The translations under genes were made by a program, and so were the position numbers. The notes beneath the pieces were generated by a model. The model was not told the origin of the DNA. It was given only the letters and a program-made list of their open reading frames with translations, and searched no databases. DNA of 64,000 bases from SVEL01 sp045126215. GTDB lineage: Bacteria; Bacillota; Clostridia; Lachnospirales; Lachnospiraceae. Location: NCBI GenBank assembly GCA_045126215.1, contig JBGVOD010000040.1:66385-130384 (forward strand). The letters run 5' to 3'. Each line of letters begins with the position of its first letter. Within the stretch, counting starts at the first letter, position 1. Below are positions 35,954-44,340 of this stretch, piece after piece.

Positions 35954-37750
35954 TTAAAAATTTAAATGTATTCCTGATTTTGCTAATCCTGATTTAGCTG
36001 CGTTTATTAATTCACCAGGTAATTTACCTACTTTTTCTATGCCTTTTGTGATTTTTTCCTGTTTTTCTTTTTCGGCTTTTTCTCTTTCTTCTTTTTCTTT
36101 CCTTTCTTTATCCCTCTTATATTGAGCTTGTGCAGTTTCATCATTAGCGAAATCATCGAACCCCTGATTAATTGCATCTTGTTCTTCTTTAGAATATTTA
36201 CTAAGGTCTAATTCTTTTCCTTCTGCTTCTGCTTTCTCTCTTTCAGCAACCCAATCTTTTTCTGCCCATAATTTATCTTTTAATCTAGCTTTCTCTTTTT
36301 CTGCCTGAATTCTTTCTTTCTCTGCTTGGGCTTCTTCTCTTTCTCTTTCTTCTTTCTCTCTTTCTTCTTTTTCTCTTTGTGCTTGTACTTCTGGCGGAAG
36401 TATCAGACCGTCCTCATTTAGTGATTCATTAAAGGGATTTTCAAAAAGATCTAATAGAAAGGATCTGTAGTTATTTTTGAACTCTTCTTCGCTGGAAGAT
36501 TCGGCTAATATCTTGTATTCTTCTTCATTGAGATCTGAGTAGTCGATGGTCACGGAGTCTCCGGTTCCTCCCTCTGCTGTGAACTGGATATTTCCCGTAT
36601 CTGCTTCGACGACAAAGTCCAATTCTTCTTCTACCTCGGAAACTAATCTATTAATATATTGTACTTCATCCCAAGGCTCATTGTATGTCAATGGATCTTC
36701 ACCTTCATCGACTTTGTCTAAGATTATTGTTTTTACGGGGGTAAAGGTGTTACCCCCTTCTGTAAAAGACTCGTTAATATTATCTTTATTTGCTTTTATT
36801 TCATAAGAACATTCATCTAAATCTTCTGCTAATCTATGAATATAATCTGCTAATTCTTCTGCTGTTTCACAGCTTGTATAAGAACCTCTTCTACAGTTTC
36901 TTACTTCATACATTAAGTTCTCTAATTCTGAAAATGATTCACTTAATATATATTCTATTTCATCTCCCCAGCCATCTGTATCTTCTAGTTCTTCATTTAA
37001 TGATTCACATAAATCAGTAAGGTCTATCTCTATATAATCATCATATTCATCATAGTCAGCATTATATCCGGCAGCCTTTAATACTTTTGCTATCTGAGGT
37101 CTTACAGAACTATCACTTCCACAATCAATAGAAATCCAATCACCTGATGGGCTATTTACAAAAGGATAAAAACCATCTAAGCCATTATCATGTAGAATAT
37201 TTTCAATGTCATTAAGAATTTCATCTACATCGTCATTATAATAGCCTTCATTTAATGACTCGTTCTTAAAACTTAATATTTTATCAATTATTTCTTCATC
37301 AGAGAGACCATCCATCCTGCCTAAAATAACTTCATGTGCTATATGGAAATCTTTATAATCTTTAGTTTCGGTATAAAAGATATCCGAACTATTGCTTAAC
37401 CTTACATATATGTTAAGTAAATCTTCGTTACTCACCTTCTTAACAACATTATTTACATATGTTTCATAGTCAACATCTTCACTTAATACTTCTTCCTTAA
37501 ATAAAGATTCAGACAGTTTCATCTTCTTTAATTCAGGTGTTGATACTTTCTTAGTCTCTTTACTCGCTCCAGTAAAGCCATCTTCTTCAACATCACCAAT
37601 ACCTAATTCTTTATTGATGTCTTTTCTATCTTTTTCTATTCTGTCTACGACTTGCTTATGAAACTCAACTGCATCTTCCATTGTTAACGGAACGGTTGCG
37701 ACTCTGTTTTTTACTCTTTCTACATTATCTATTTCTTTTTGAATTCTCAT
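35954..37750 (-). CDS. Large acidic putative head-packaged polyprotein
   Basis: 598 residues. It contains several (L/I)xE sites, including three ESLNE pentamers (KNESLNEGYY near 165, CESLNEELED near 245, FNESLNEDGL near 440) and KLSESLF, VLSEDV and NINESFTE. The segments between pentamers look like separate small acidic domains. The last part (about 450-580) is a highly charged helix of repeated K, E and R with EKER-type motifs, ending in a basic tail (GELINAAKSGLAKSGIHLNF). It resembles the 868-residue protein at 6686-9292 in design. No enzyme motif seen. Confidence 0.6.
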   Translation of the reverse strand: MRIQKEIDNVERVKNRVATVPLTMEDAVEFHKQVVDRIEKDRKDINKELGIGDVEEDGFTGASKETKKVSTPELKKMKLSESLFKEEVLSEDVDYETYVNNVVKKVSNEDLLNIYVRLSNSSDIFYTETKDYKDFHIAHEVILGRMDGLSDEEIIDKILSFKNESLNEGYYNDDVDEILNDIENILHDNGLDGFYPFVNSPSGDWISIDCGSDSSVRPQIAKVLKAAGYNADYDEYDDYIEIDLTDLCESLNEELEDTDGWGDEIEYILSESFSELENLMYEVRNCRRGSYTSCETAEELADYIHRLAEDLDECSYEIKANKDNINESFTEGGNTFTPVKTIILDKVDEGEDPLTYNEPWDEVQYINRLVSEVEEELDFVVEADTGNIQFTAEGGTGDSVTIDYSDLNEEEYKILAESSSEEEFKNNYRSFLLDLFENPFNESLNEDGLILPPEVQAQREKEEREKEEREREEAQAEKERIQAEKEKARLKDKLWAEKDWVAEREKAEAEGKELDLSKYSKEEQDAINQGFDDFANDETAQAQYKRDKERKEKEEREKAEKEKQEKITKGIEKVGKLPGELINAAKSGLAKSGIHLNF

Positions 37751-37755
37751 TATAT

Positions 37756-38100
37756 TTATTCCTCATTAATATCAATAGCTTCTGCATTAGGAGAAACTTG
37801 TTTAAGAATGTCCTGTAATATGCCTATTGTTGAATGCTCTCTAGCAATAATATCAGCTACATCTAGTGCGGCTTGTTCGTTTCCTACATCAGTTAATGCA
37901 ATTGATAATGAATTATAATCTTCTATCATACTATATGTTGAAGTGATAGAGTTCATTATAATGGTTGAAATTCCAACCTCTGGACCTGCTTGAGGTACTT
38001 TTGAGTCTATTTCTGTTATATCAATATCTACGTTATAAGTGTCTGGAATTTCTGCATTGAATACATCGTCCTGTTCAAATACATCTTCTTTTAGGTACAT
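37756..38100 (-). CDS. Hypothetical acidic protein
   Basis: 114 residues, acidic and mostly helical (TSTYSMIEDYNSLSIALTDV; LDVADIIAREHSTIGILQDI). It lies between two large acidic virion-type genes with gaps of 5-11 bases. The C-terminal half has the look of a ferritin-like or four-helix segment, but no metal-binding motif can be confirmed. Function unknown. Confidence 0.55.
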   Translation of the reverse strand: MYLKEDVFEQDDVFNAEIPDTYNVDIDITEIDSKVPQAGPEVGISTIIMNSITSTYSMIEDYNSLSIALTDVGNEQAALDVADIIAREHSTIGILQDILKQVSPNAEAIDINEE

Positions 38101-38111
38101 TTCTTTATCCT

Positions 38112-38609
38112 TTATATTAAGCCTTCTACTTCTACATCTCCAGTCTTTTCTAACTCGACAATCACATCAAAAATATCGTAATAGTTATCTTCCATTGTAA
38201 AGGTAAATTCTTTATACACTGCATTATTATTTATTAGTGTATTAAATATTCGCTGTGTTTCACCTTCGTCTAACGGCTTGTCTATTTCTACGTCGAAAGA
38301 AGCAGTGCCTTCCATAACTGGAGTGTATTTATATCTTTCCATGTCTACATCTATGTGTAGTATTTTAAACTCACCTTCTATGTTTAGCTGTTTTAAAATA
38401 TCCTGTTTGCTATCACGAAGGTATGGATATAAATCTTTATTTAATTGGTAATCTACATTTTCCACTACTTCGGAAGATATTTCACTGTTTAAATCTAGTA
38501 GTAGATCTTTTTCTTCTGTTGAGTCTGTTCTTATTTCTGCTTTTATTGGAATAATAACTCTAAATGTTTCTTCTAGAAGTCCTTCTGTTAATCGCTTATT
38601 AAACTTCAT
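38112..38609 (-). CDS. Hypothetical protein with LTE|G N-terminal signal
   Basis: 165 residues. It opens KFNKRLTEGLLEETF, matching the N-terminal (L/I)(N/T)E plus small residue signal of the putative head-packaged set. The rest alternates beta strands and acidic turns (FRVIIPIKAEIRTDS; TASFDVEIDKPLDEGE). Neighbours on both sides share the signal. Function unknown. Confidence 0.55.
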   Translation of the reverse strand: MKFNKRLTEGLLEETFRVIIPIKAEIRTDSTEEKDLLLDLNSEISSEVVENVDYQLNKDLYPYLRDSKQDILKQLNIEGEFKILHIDVDMERYKYTPVMEGTASFDVEIDKPLDEGETQRIFNTLINNNAVYKEFTFTMEDNYYDIFDVIVELEKTGDVEVEGLI

Positions 38610-38623
38610 TGCTAACTGACTCC

Positions 38624-40600
38624 TTATTTAATATCAATATCGGCATAAGCTTCTATATCAATGTAGTGCGTTATAAAATCATCTACATCTGTTTGCTCAC
38701 TGACTTCTTCAGTTGCAGTATAAGACCATTTATTTATGTATTTTCTAATGTCTGTTCTTAGCTGCTCTTCTGTTATAGTACTATCTGTCGGTACGTCTAC
38801 ATATAATGTATAGATAATGGTATTTCTTTCTGTATCTTTTTCACTTAATTCAAAGTCAAATTCCGTGAAAATGGATTTCATATTATCTATATATGAGTTT
38901 AATGAATACTGTATATCGTCTGTATCAATATAGTCAAATTCGTTGTAATCAAAATAGTCGTCTTGACTGTATGTATCGATATAAATTGTTAATTCATATT
39001 CAAATTCTTCATACTCACCTATATCTTCTGTTAGGGGCTCTTTTATCTCTGTTTCTTCAAATTCAGAACCGCCGTATTGAATAACGCCTTTAATTGTACA
39101 TCCTTCTCCGGCATTTCTTTTTGCTTCACTGTATGTTGGGTATTCTCCCTGCAGTGTTTTACCTTTATAAACTACAAAATAATCATACTCACCATCTTCA
39201 TAAGATTCATCGATAGTTGTATCTAAAAACTTGTCGGCGATTCTATCTAATGTATCTTCATCAATGTTTGGCAGTTCATCATCCTTTACATAAAAAATAT
39301 TTTTAATAATATGATTCATTTGCCATCTTTCCTTATCTGACAACTCGCGATACATCTTGTCAAACCAGCCTATTCCGGTTGGAGGAAGAAAGGATTTCTC
39401 CGGCATTTCATTAAATTCTTCAGAGATATGTGGTCTATCTACCTTACTTAAGTATTGGACTGCATTATTTGGGAAAATTCTTACCCCTTTATAATTATCG
39501 AATTTCACATAAGCTTTATTATCTTTAATTTTGTCAACAGTTCCTTGATTGTAAGAACTGTGATAAATTCTATCTCCAACATTTAACTCAGAAATATCAG
39601 AAATAGTACCTCGAGCAGGAGGAGCATAATGCCCTTCTTTTCCAAACTCTACAGTTCTGGGAATGCGGGATTCATTCAAGTCTTTAAGAACGCCATTTTC
39701 CCATTTCTTAATTTCATAAGAATGTTTGCCGAGACCATGTTCATTATCACCCATTTGGCTCCAAAACATTCCATTTTTTGCATCTCTTAAAGTGCTATAA
39801 ACAAATTGTGATTTACCATCCCTTAATTCTACATAACCATCATTATAGCTATTTAGATCAATTTCTTCATTCACATCTTTTTCTAAGGTCCATTTACCCT
39901 TCTTATACTTCTGTACTGCTACTACTTTATCTTCAGCATTGACGAGAATGTTGCCGTCTTTCTTGTATTTGTTCATGTAGGAGAGAGCTTGTTCTTCTGT
40001 GTCTGCGTCAAATTGTTTGAATCCATACTTATCAAATACGGCAAAGGGAGAAAATTTTTCATTTAAAGATTCAAACCACTGACCACCATTCATATCATCT
40101 GTAACTAATTCTAAATCTTCTTCATCACAGCTTCCATTGATACAGTCTTCAAACCACTCACGAGCTTCATCTTCATCTTCAAACTCGGCATCATATTCCG
40201 GTACGTTCTCTGGGTAATAGATATCACTATCTCCGGATGTGCACACCCACTTGTCCTTAAACTCATTGTACCAGAGATTGTAACTCTCCCCTTCTGTTGT
40301 TCTCTTACTGTCAATTAAATCCCATTCAGTGTAGCCGCCGGCATAATCTTCTGGATCCCAGTCTTGTTCAAAATCTTCTTCTATGGCTTTTGAATCGATG
40401 TAAGCTTTTAAGGTGTCGGGATCATCTTCAATGGAGGCTACTTTTTTGATATCAGCTTTATCTTGAGCAGATAATTTATATTCCTTGGCCTCGAATAATG
40501 TTCTTAAGTCATAGAAGTGTCTGTTCGAATCAATACATCTTCTATCTATTTCATTTAATCTCTCAATTAATTGTTGTCTTGTTTTAATTTCTTTCTTCAT
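38624..40600 (-). CDS. Large acidic putative head-packaged polyprotein
   Basis: 658 residues. Candidate processing sites include IERLNEID near the start, WFESLNEKFS near 183, KDLNESRIP near 310 and PLTEDIGE near 525. Segments are small and domain-like: one resembles a DUF with YNLWYNEFKDKWVCTSGDSD; another reads GDRIYHSSYNQGTVDKIKDN (an SH3-like turn). The C-terminal 130 residues repeat paired strands (YELTIYIDTYSQ; IYTLYVDVPTDS) similar to the protein at 38112. It overlaps the start of the downstream neighbour's upstream gene by 17 bases. Confidence 0.6.
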   Translation of the reverse strand: MKKEIKTRQQLIERLNEIDRRCIDSNRHFYDLRTLFEAKEYKLSAQDKADIKKVASIEDDPDTLKAYIDSKAIEEDFEQDWDPEDYAGGYTEWDLIDSKRTTEGESYNLWYNEFKDKWVCTSGDSDIYYPENVPEYDAEFEDEDEAREWFEDCINGSCDEEDLELVTDDMNGGQWFESLNEKFSPFAVFDKYGFKQFDADTEEQALSYMNKYKKDGNILVNAEDKVVAVQKYKKGKWTLEKDVNEEIDLNSYNDGYVELRDGKSQFVYSTLRDAKNGMFWSQMGDNEHGLGKHSYEIKKWENGVLKDLNESRIPRTVEFGKEGHYAPPARGTISDISELNVGDRIYHSSYNQGTVDKIKDNKAYVKFDNYKGVRIFPNNAVQYLSKVDRPHISEEFNEMPEKSFLPPTGIGWFDKMYRELSDKERWQMNHIIKNIFYVKDDELPNIDEDTLDRIADKFLDTTIDESYEDGEYDYFVVYKGKTLQGEYPTYSEAKRNAGEGCTIKGVIQYGGSEFEETEIKEPLTEDIGEYEEFEYELTIYIDTYSQDDYFDYNEFDYIDTDDIQYSLNSYIDNMKSIFTEFDFELSEKDTERNTIIYTLYVDVPTDSTITEEQLRTDIRKYINKWSYTATEEVSEQTDVDDFITHYIDIEAYADIDIK

Positions 40601-41081
40601 TTGAATTTAATTCCTTTATATAAGATCTGGCTTCTTCTTCTGTCTCAAATCCTAGGTGAAGTCCTTTTATCATAAAGTCTCCTGAGTGCTTATCTAGGTA
40701 GATGTCTGAAGGTCTGTAACTCTTGTTTAATTTAGACTTGGGAATATCAGGTTTATCTACAAGTCTTTTCTTTCCATCTCTGTAGTTATTTCTGATTGCT
40801 AACATCTGTCGAATTGACTTATTTTCATAGTTCTTATAGTTGGCATTTGGATTAAGTTGTTTTATTTCATTAAATATCTTTTGCTTATCCAGAAGAGTGT
40901 CGTGACTTTCTATACCTTCCCCCATACTCTCACCACCGGTCGATACTGGTGCAGCTGTAGATATACTATTATTAAATATGGTGTTTCCAGCTTCCACATC
41001 TCCTGCACTTGGATTTAAATAGCAGAAAGGACTGAGCTCTCCCTTGGTTCTTTTTTGTCTTCTTTTTTTCTGAATCTTCAT
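40584..41081 (-). CDS. Hypothetical basic protein
   Basis: 165 residues. The very basic start (KIQKKRRQKRTKGELSPFCY) is followed by a low-complexity linker (STAAPVSTGGESMGEG). The C-terminal part carries a KxxRPSDIYLDKHSGDF segment and an IKGLHLGFETEEEARSYIKE helix like an AP2/NUMOD-type DNA contact. The start follows the TACAACTTTGTTGTA repeat region. Function unknown; a small DNA-binding virion protein is possible. Confidence 0.5.
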   Translation of the reverse strand: MKIQKKRRQKRTKGELSPFCYLNPSAGDVEAGNTIFNNSISTAAPVSTGGESMGEGIESHDTLLDKQKIFNEIKQLNPNANYKNYENKSIRQMLAIRNNYRDGKKRLVDKPDIPKSKLNKSYRPSDIYLDKHSGDFMIKGLHLGFETEEEARSYIKELNSNEERN

Positions 41082-41150
41082 ATCTTATTAAATCTACATC
41101 TTTCTTTATTATATATATAATAAATATATCTATTATATATCTATTATTGA

Positions 41151-41223
41151 TACAACTTTGTTGTAAAGGGTATATGACTTTGTTGTAAAGCACTGCTTTT
41201 TATATACAACTTTGTTGTATATA
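41151..41223. repeat. Three copies of an ACTTTGTTGTA palindromic element
   Basis: Two full palindromes TACAACTTTGTTGTA (41151-41165 and 41205-41219, the second extended to TATATACAAC-TTT-GTTGTATATA) flank a partial copy ACTTTGTTGTA (41177-41187). They fill the 169-base gap between the ADP-ribosyltransferase-like gene and the basic-protein gene. They could be operator sites for a dimeric regulator. On the minus strand each contains TTTACA or TTGTAT, so -35 elements may overlap. Confidence 0.6.
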
Positions 41224-41250
41224 AAAATAGATAAATCTTGTTATCTATTT

Positions 41251-42129
41251 TTACATGATATCTCTAATATACCTGCCTTCGCCTTTAAATCTCTTTTTAG
41301 CTAATAAGGCTTTATTTAAAGAGGTATTACTTTCCTCTTGTCCCAGTGTGAGATATTTATTCTTCTCTGCATTGCATAAATACAGGTGTTTTAAGATCTT
41401 TATATTAGCTACTGCTTCCCTGTCCTTCATTACAAACTGATATCCTAGATTAGTTGCAGATAAAGCATGTCGACACTGAACATCAGTAATCTGATTATCT
41501 GTGAAAGCATCTATAATCTGAAACATCCTATTATCTGCTATAGGTGCCATTATAAAATCACAACTCTCTATTTCACCGATTAATTCCTGTATTCTATCTG
41601 AATTCTTATACTCATCAATAGTTTCTCTATAGTAAGCAACTGCTAACATCCAGTCGGTAGATACGTTAAATTTCTTCATATCCAATCCGATTGGTTCGAA
41701 CTCAATAATATATAAGGAAGACTCAGGCTCCCCAGAAACAAACATACCGGCCTGTTTTAAATTTTCACCACAGTAAAAACCATTAGCAAAATCATTACTA
41801 TCACCAGAAACATCTAATCTGATGTTTCCCTTGATATTAACTCTGGATCCATGAGACAACAAGAGAGAATCATCCTCTATTCTCTCTTTTGTATCCAACC
41901 ATATAATATCATTGATGTACAGCCCATTGTTATAACAGAAATTATATACTTTCTCCATAATCTCTGGATTAACATTTTTCGGATTTGTATTAATCTCTTC
42001 TATATCTGCCTCAGTCAATATCAATCTGTCATACAAGCCTGACAGATCCATATCAGCAACTGACTCTAATATATAAAGACACTCCTCAATGTTAAACTGT
42101 TCGTACTCTCTCGTAGTTAAAGCATCCAT
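41251..42129 (-). CDS. DUF3990-like putative ADP-ribosyltransferase
   Basis: 292 residues. The central part has the DUF3990 pattern: LSHGSR (H93-G-S), a strand IKGNIRLDVSGD, then NDFANGFYCGENLKQAGMF, and later SSLYIIEFEPIGL and the WMLAVAYYRE helix. DUF3990 belongs to the ADP-ribosyltransferase-like clan, where HGS/T and GFY bind NAD. A C-terminal extension of ~80 residues (DNRMFQIIDAFTDNQITDVQ) is also usual. Two short genes upstream on the same transcript could be partner or antitoxin-like proteins. T4 uses such enzymes (Alt, ModA, ModB) to modify host proteins; a similar role here is inferred. Confidence 0.6.
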   Translation of the reverse strand: MDALTTREYEQFNIEECLYILESVADMDLSGLYDRLILTEADIEEINTNPKNVNPEIMEKVYNFCYNNGLYINDIIWLDTKERIEDDSLLLSHGSRVNIKGNIRLDVSGDSNDFANGFYCGENLKQAGMFVSGEPESSLYIIEFEPIGLDMKKFNVSTDWMLAVAYYRETIDEYKNSDRIQELIGEIESCDFIMAPIADNRMFQIIDAFTDNQITDVQCRHALSATNLGYQFVMKDREAVANIKILKHLYLCNAEKNKYLTLGQEESNTSLNKALLAKKRFKGEGRYIRDIM

Positions 42130-42138
42130 CTAGTTTAA

Positions 42139-42399
42139 TTACTCTCTATTAGCTTCCTCCCCTCCTTTTTCCATGTCCAGGAGAGAAATACTTATATCTA
42201 CTGCATTCTTCTGCAGAGTTGCAACAATATACTTATACAATGTCTGACTTACAGTAAAAGGATCTTCATGAAATCCCCGGGATAAATACTCTATATACTT
42301 AGTTGAAAAATTCACAAAGTCAGAAACAGACGTTTCCTCCACAAGCAAGGTTTCTTCTAAAGGTATTTTGGATAAATGTTGTTTTTTACCCTTCATCAA
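42139..42399 (-). CDS. Small helical protein beside DUF3990 gene (DUF3791-like position)
   Basis: 86 residues, helical (SVSDFVNFSTKYIEYLSRGF; VSQTLYKYIVATLQKNAVDI). It lies 9 bases upstream of the DUF3990-like gene. In bacteria, DUF3990 genes often sit next to a short DUF3791-type helical protein, and this gene may have that role, although the match is only in size and helicity. It overlaps the next upstream gene by 14 bases. Confidence 0.45.
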   Translation of the reverse strand: MMKGKKQHLSKIPLEETLLVEETSVSDFVNFSTKYIEYLSRGFHEDPFTVSQTLYKYIVATLQKNAVDISISLLDMEKGGEEANRE

Positions 42400-42583
42400 C
42401 TTCTACTTTCCCAACTTCTTTTTTTAACCACTTAAAATAATCCGGGGCATCACCCGTTGATTTTCCAGACTGTCCGTAATATTTACCCGTTAGAAAAACT
42501 GAATATATGTAATCACATAATTCTTCGTCATTCATTCTTCTGATATTCTCTGCATTTGTCAGAGGTTTGTTACAAGCTTCCAT
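42386..42583 (-). CDS. Small phage protein, NDEEL-type
   Basis: 65 residues. The text TNAENIRRMNDEELCDYIYS with DYFKWLKKEVGKVEVDEG near the end resembles a widespread family of short Firmicutes phage proteins (N-A-x-x-I-R-x-M-x-D-E-E-L-A). Function not known. A TTGAGT-17-TATAAT promoter lies about 50 bases upstream. Confidence 0.5.
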   Translation of the reverse strand: MEACNKPLTNAENIRRMNDEELCDYIYSVFLTGKYYGQSGKSTGDAPDYFKWLKKEVGKVEVDEG

Positions 42584-42632
42584 CTTATATACCTTCTTCT
42601 TAATAAAATATTTATGTTTAATCTATGTTATT

Positions 42633-42661
42633 ATTATAATATATCAAGAATAACTACTCAA
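42633..42661 (-). promoter_or_regulatory. Sigma-70/A-type promoter TTGAGT-17-TATAAT
   Basis: -35 TTGAGT (42661-42656), 17-base spacer, -10 TATAAT (42638-42633) on the minus strand. It overlaps the 3' end region of the upstream gene and points into the DUF3990 gene group. One of five promoters here with identical spacing. Confidence 0.6.
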
Positions 42662-42665
42662 CTTC

Positions 42666-43745
42666 TTAGTCCCAATCAAGATCAACAGACAAGACATTCT
42701 CGGCATCTCTTTCAAGGTCGGAGATTTGAGATTCTATAGATTGAACATCTCTGACGAGCCTGTTATTAATAAGTCTTTCTTTCTGCTCCTGATCATACTC
42801 AGAAGAATCCAAAATATCTTTTATCAATTGAACAGTGTAATTGTAGTTTGAGATAATTCTCATTAACCGTTCGTTTAATCCATTAGAGAACACATCAAGA
42901 AATTCTTGATTATCTTTATCACTAATATCTGCGGATGCATAGATCTGTGAGAAGTCATTTTTTATATTCGAAATTCTTCTATAAAGTTTATCAAGTATCC
43001 TGTCAGGGTGTTGTGCTTTATATTTATAAAGTCTGTCTTTTAAAATAGAGGGATCAATTAAGTGCCCTGATTTATCAAATTCTGCTTTATCTCTCCAGCG
43101 ATAAGCATTATATTCTTTCTGCTCTTCGGGCGTCCATCTTCTGAATGGATCATTTCGAGTAAAGGCTCTATAATCTGCCCGATCACCTCTCTTATCTTTA
43201 GCATCAAAATTGTTTTTGTCCGATCCATCTATATAGCAAAAACCTGTACAATAATCAAGTAATTCCTTAGGTCTTACATACTTAAAGGTTTTCTCTTCCC
43301 CGTTAAAAGCAAACTTCTCATTATCATTTACACCTGGCATATATACCTGAGTCTTGTCAGAATACGGGTCTTTTAAAAGATATATAGGAATATTAGGTTC
43401 TTTTAATCGAGGATCTCTATTTGATGTAGGAACTGGCCCTTCAATAAACTCGGCAGAATCAAGATCTAATCCTTGAGCTCTCAATACATCATAAAAATTG
43501 GTTTTCGGTCCTCGAGATCCATACCCACTTTGCCACCGACCATGCTTAAATGTTTCCTGTGTAGGGTCATGCTGGTTGTACATATCAAAGCCTTTATCAG
43601 CATATTTCTGCCTGAAGGATGCTGGATCTTGCTCTCTTTTAGATTTAAAGAACAGTAATCTACTTCGAAGCCATTTAGGCATAGAATCACTGAATTTTTC
43701 ATTTAGTGTTTTATTTTCAAATAATTTTTCATTTAAAATCATCAT
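42666..43745 (-). CDS. Putative head-packaged protein with double N-terminal LNE signal
   Basis: 359 residues. The N-terminus MMILNEKLFENKTLNEKFSD carries two LNE sites; LNEKFS is also found in the 658-residue protein at 38624-40600. The body is charged and rich in Arg, Asp and Tyr (YRAFTRNDPFRRWTPEEQKE). The C-terminal third is helical (FSNGLNERLMRIISNYNYTV; VQSIESQISDLERDAENVL). No enzyme motif is recognised. It follows the LRR gene. Confidence 0.5.
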   Translation of the reverse strand: MMILNEKLFENKTLNEKFSDSMPKWLRSRLLFFKSKREQDPASFRQKYADKGFDMYNQHDPTQETFKHGRWQSGYGSRGPKTNFYDVLRAQGLDLDSAEFIEGPVPTSNRDPRLKEPNIPIYLLKDPYSDKTQVYMPGVNDNEKFAFNGEEKTFKYVRPKELLDYCTGFCYIDGSDKNNFDAKDKRGDRADYRAFTRNDPFRRWTPEEQKEYNAYRWRDKAEFDKSGHLIDPSILKDRLYKYKAQHPDRILDKLYRRISNIKNDFSQIYASADISDKDNQEFLDVFSNGLNERLMRIISNYNYTVQLIKDILDSSEYDQEQKERLINNRLVRDVQSIESQISDLERDAENVLSVDLDWD

Positions 43746-43754
43746 TAGTTCCTT

Positions 43755-44327
43755 TTAATGTGTAAATTTTAAGTGTTGCTTTAAAAACTCATAGTCAGCT
43801 TTTTTAGCCCTTATTTTATCCTTATCTCTAAAATTAGCTGTGATTGCAACACCTTCACAGTTTAAAAAAGCTTCCGATCCGATTGTTCTAACCCCATCAG
43901 GTAAAAACACTTTTTCCAGGCTGGCATCATCTGCAAAACATCTCCTAGGAATATCTGTAATGGTATCAGCCAGATCAATTGCTTTCAACTCATAACAATT
44001 TGCAAAACACTCCTTACCTAAAAACTCGACTCCGTCTTCCATCTGAACAGTCTCTATTTTAGAGCCTTTAAATGCACATTCACCGATCGATTTAATATTT
44101 CCCGGTATTTTAATATTACTAATTTCAGCATCCATAAACATATAAGGAGGTATTGCCTTTAATCGACTTAATAATGGAACAGTAGTTCTTTCTAAAATGA
44201 AGGTTGCCACAGCGGATCTTTGATCTATCCGAAGTGAATTAAGAAATCCATTCCAATCATTTTTCTCTATATATCTTCTATTAGACTTTATTATATCTAA
44301 AATATCTGCTTCGCTTAATCTGCTCAT
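43755..44327 (-). CDS. BspA-type leucine-rich repeat protein
   Basis: 190 residues. From about residue 60 it has four or five LRR_5 repeats of the BspA/TpLRR type: IKIPGNIKSIGECAFKGS, VEFLGKECFANCYELKAIDL, ITDIPRRCFADDASLEKVFL, VRTIGSEAFLNCE. This fold usually binds proteins. The N-terminal 55 residues are helical (SEADILDIIKSNRRYIEKND). It has no signal peptide, so it should work inside the cell or be carried in the virion. Confidence 0.75.
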   Translation of the reverse strand: MSRLSEADILDIIKSNRRYIEKNDWNGFLNSLRIDQRSAVATFILERTTVPLLSRLKAIPPYMFMDAEISNIKIPGNIKSIGECAFKGSKIETVQMEDGVEFLGKECFANCYELKAIDLADTITDIPRRCFADDASLEKVFLPDGVRTIGSEAFLNCEGVAITANFRDKDKIRAKKADYEFLKQHLKFTH

Positions 44328-44340
44328 CTATATTGTCCTT

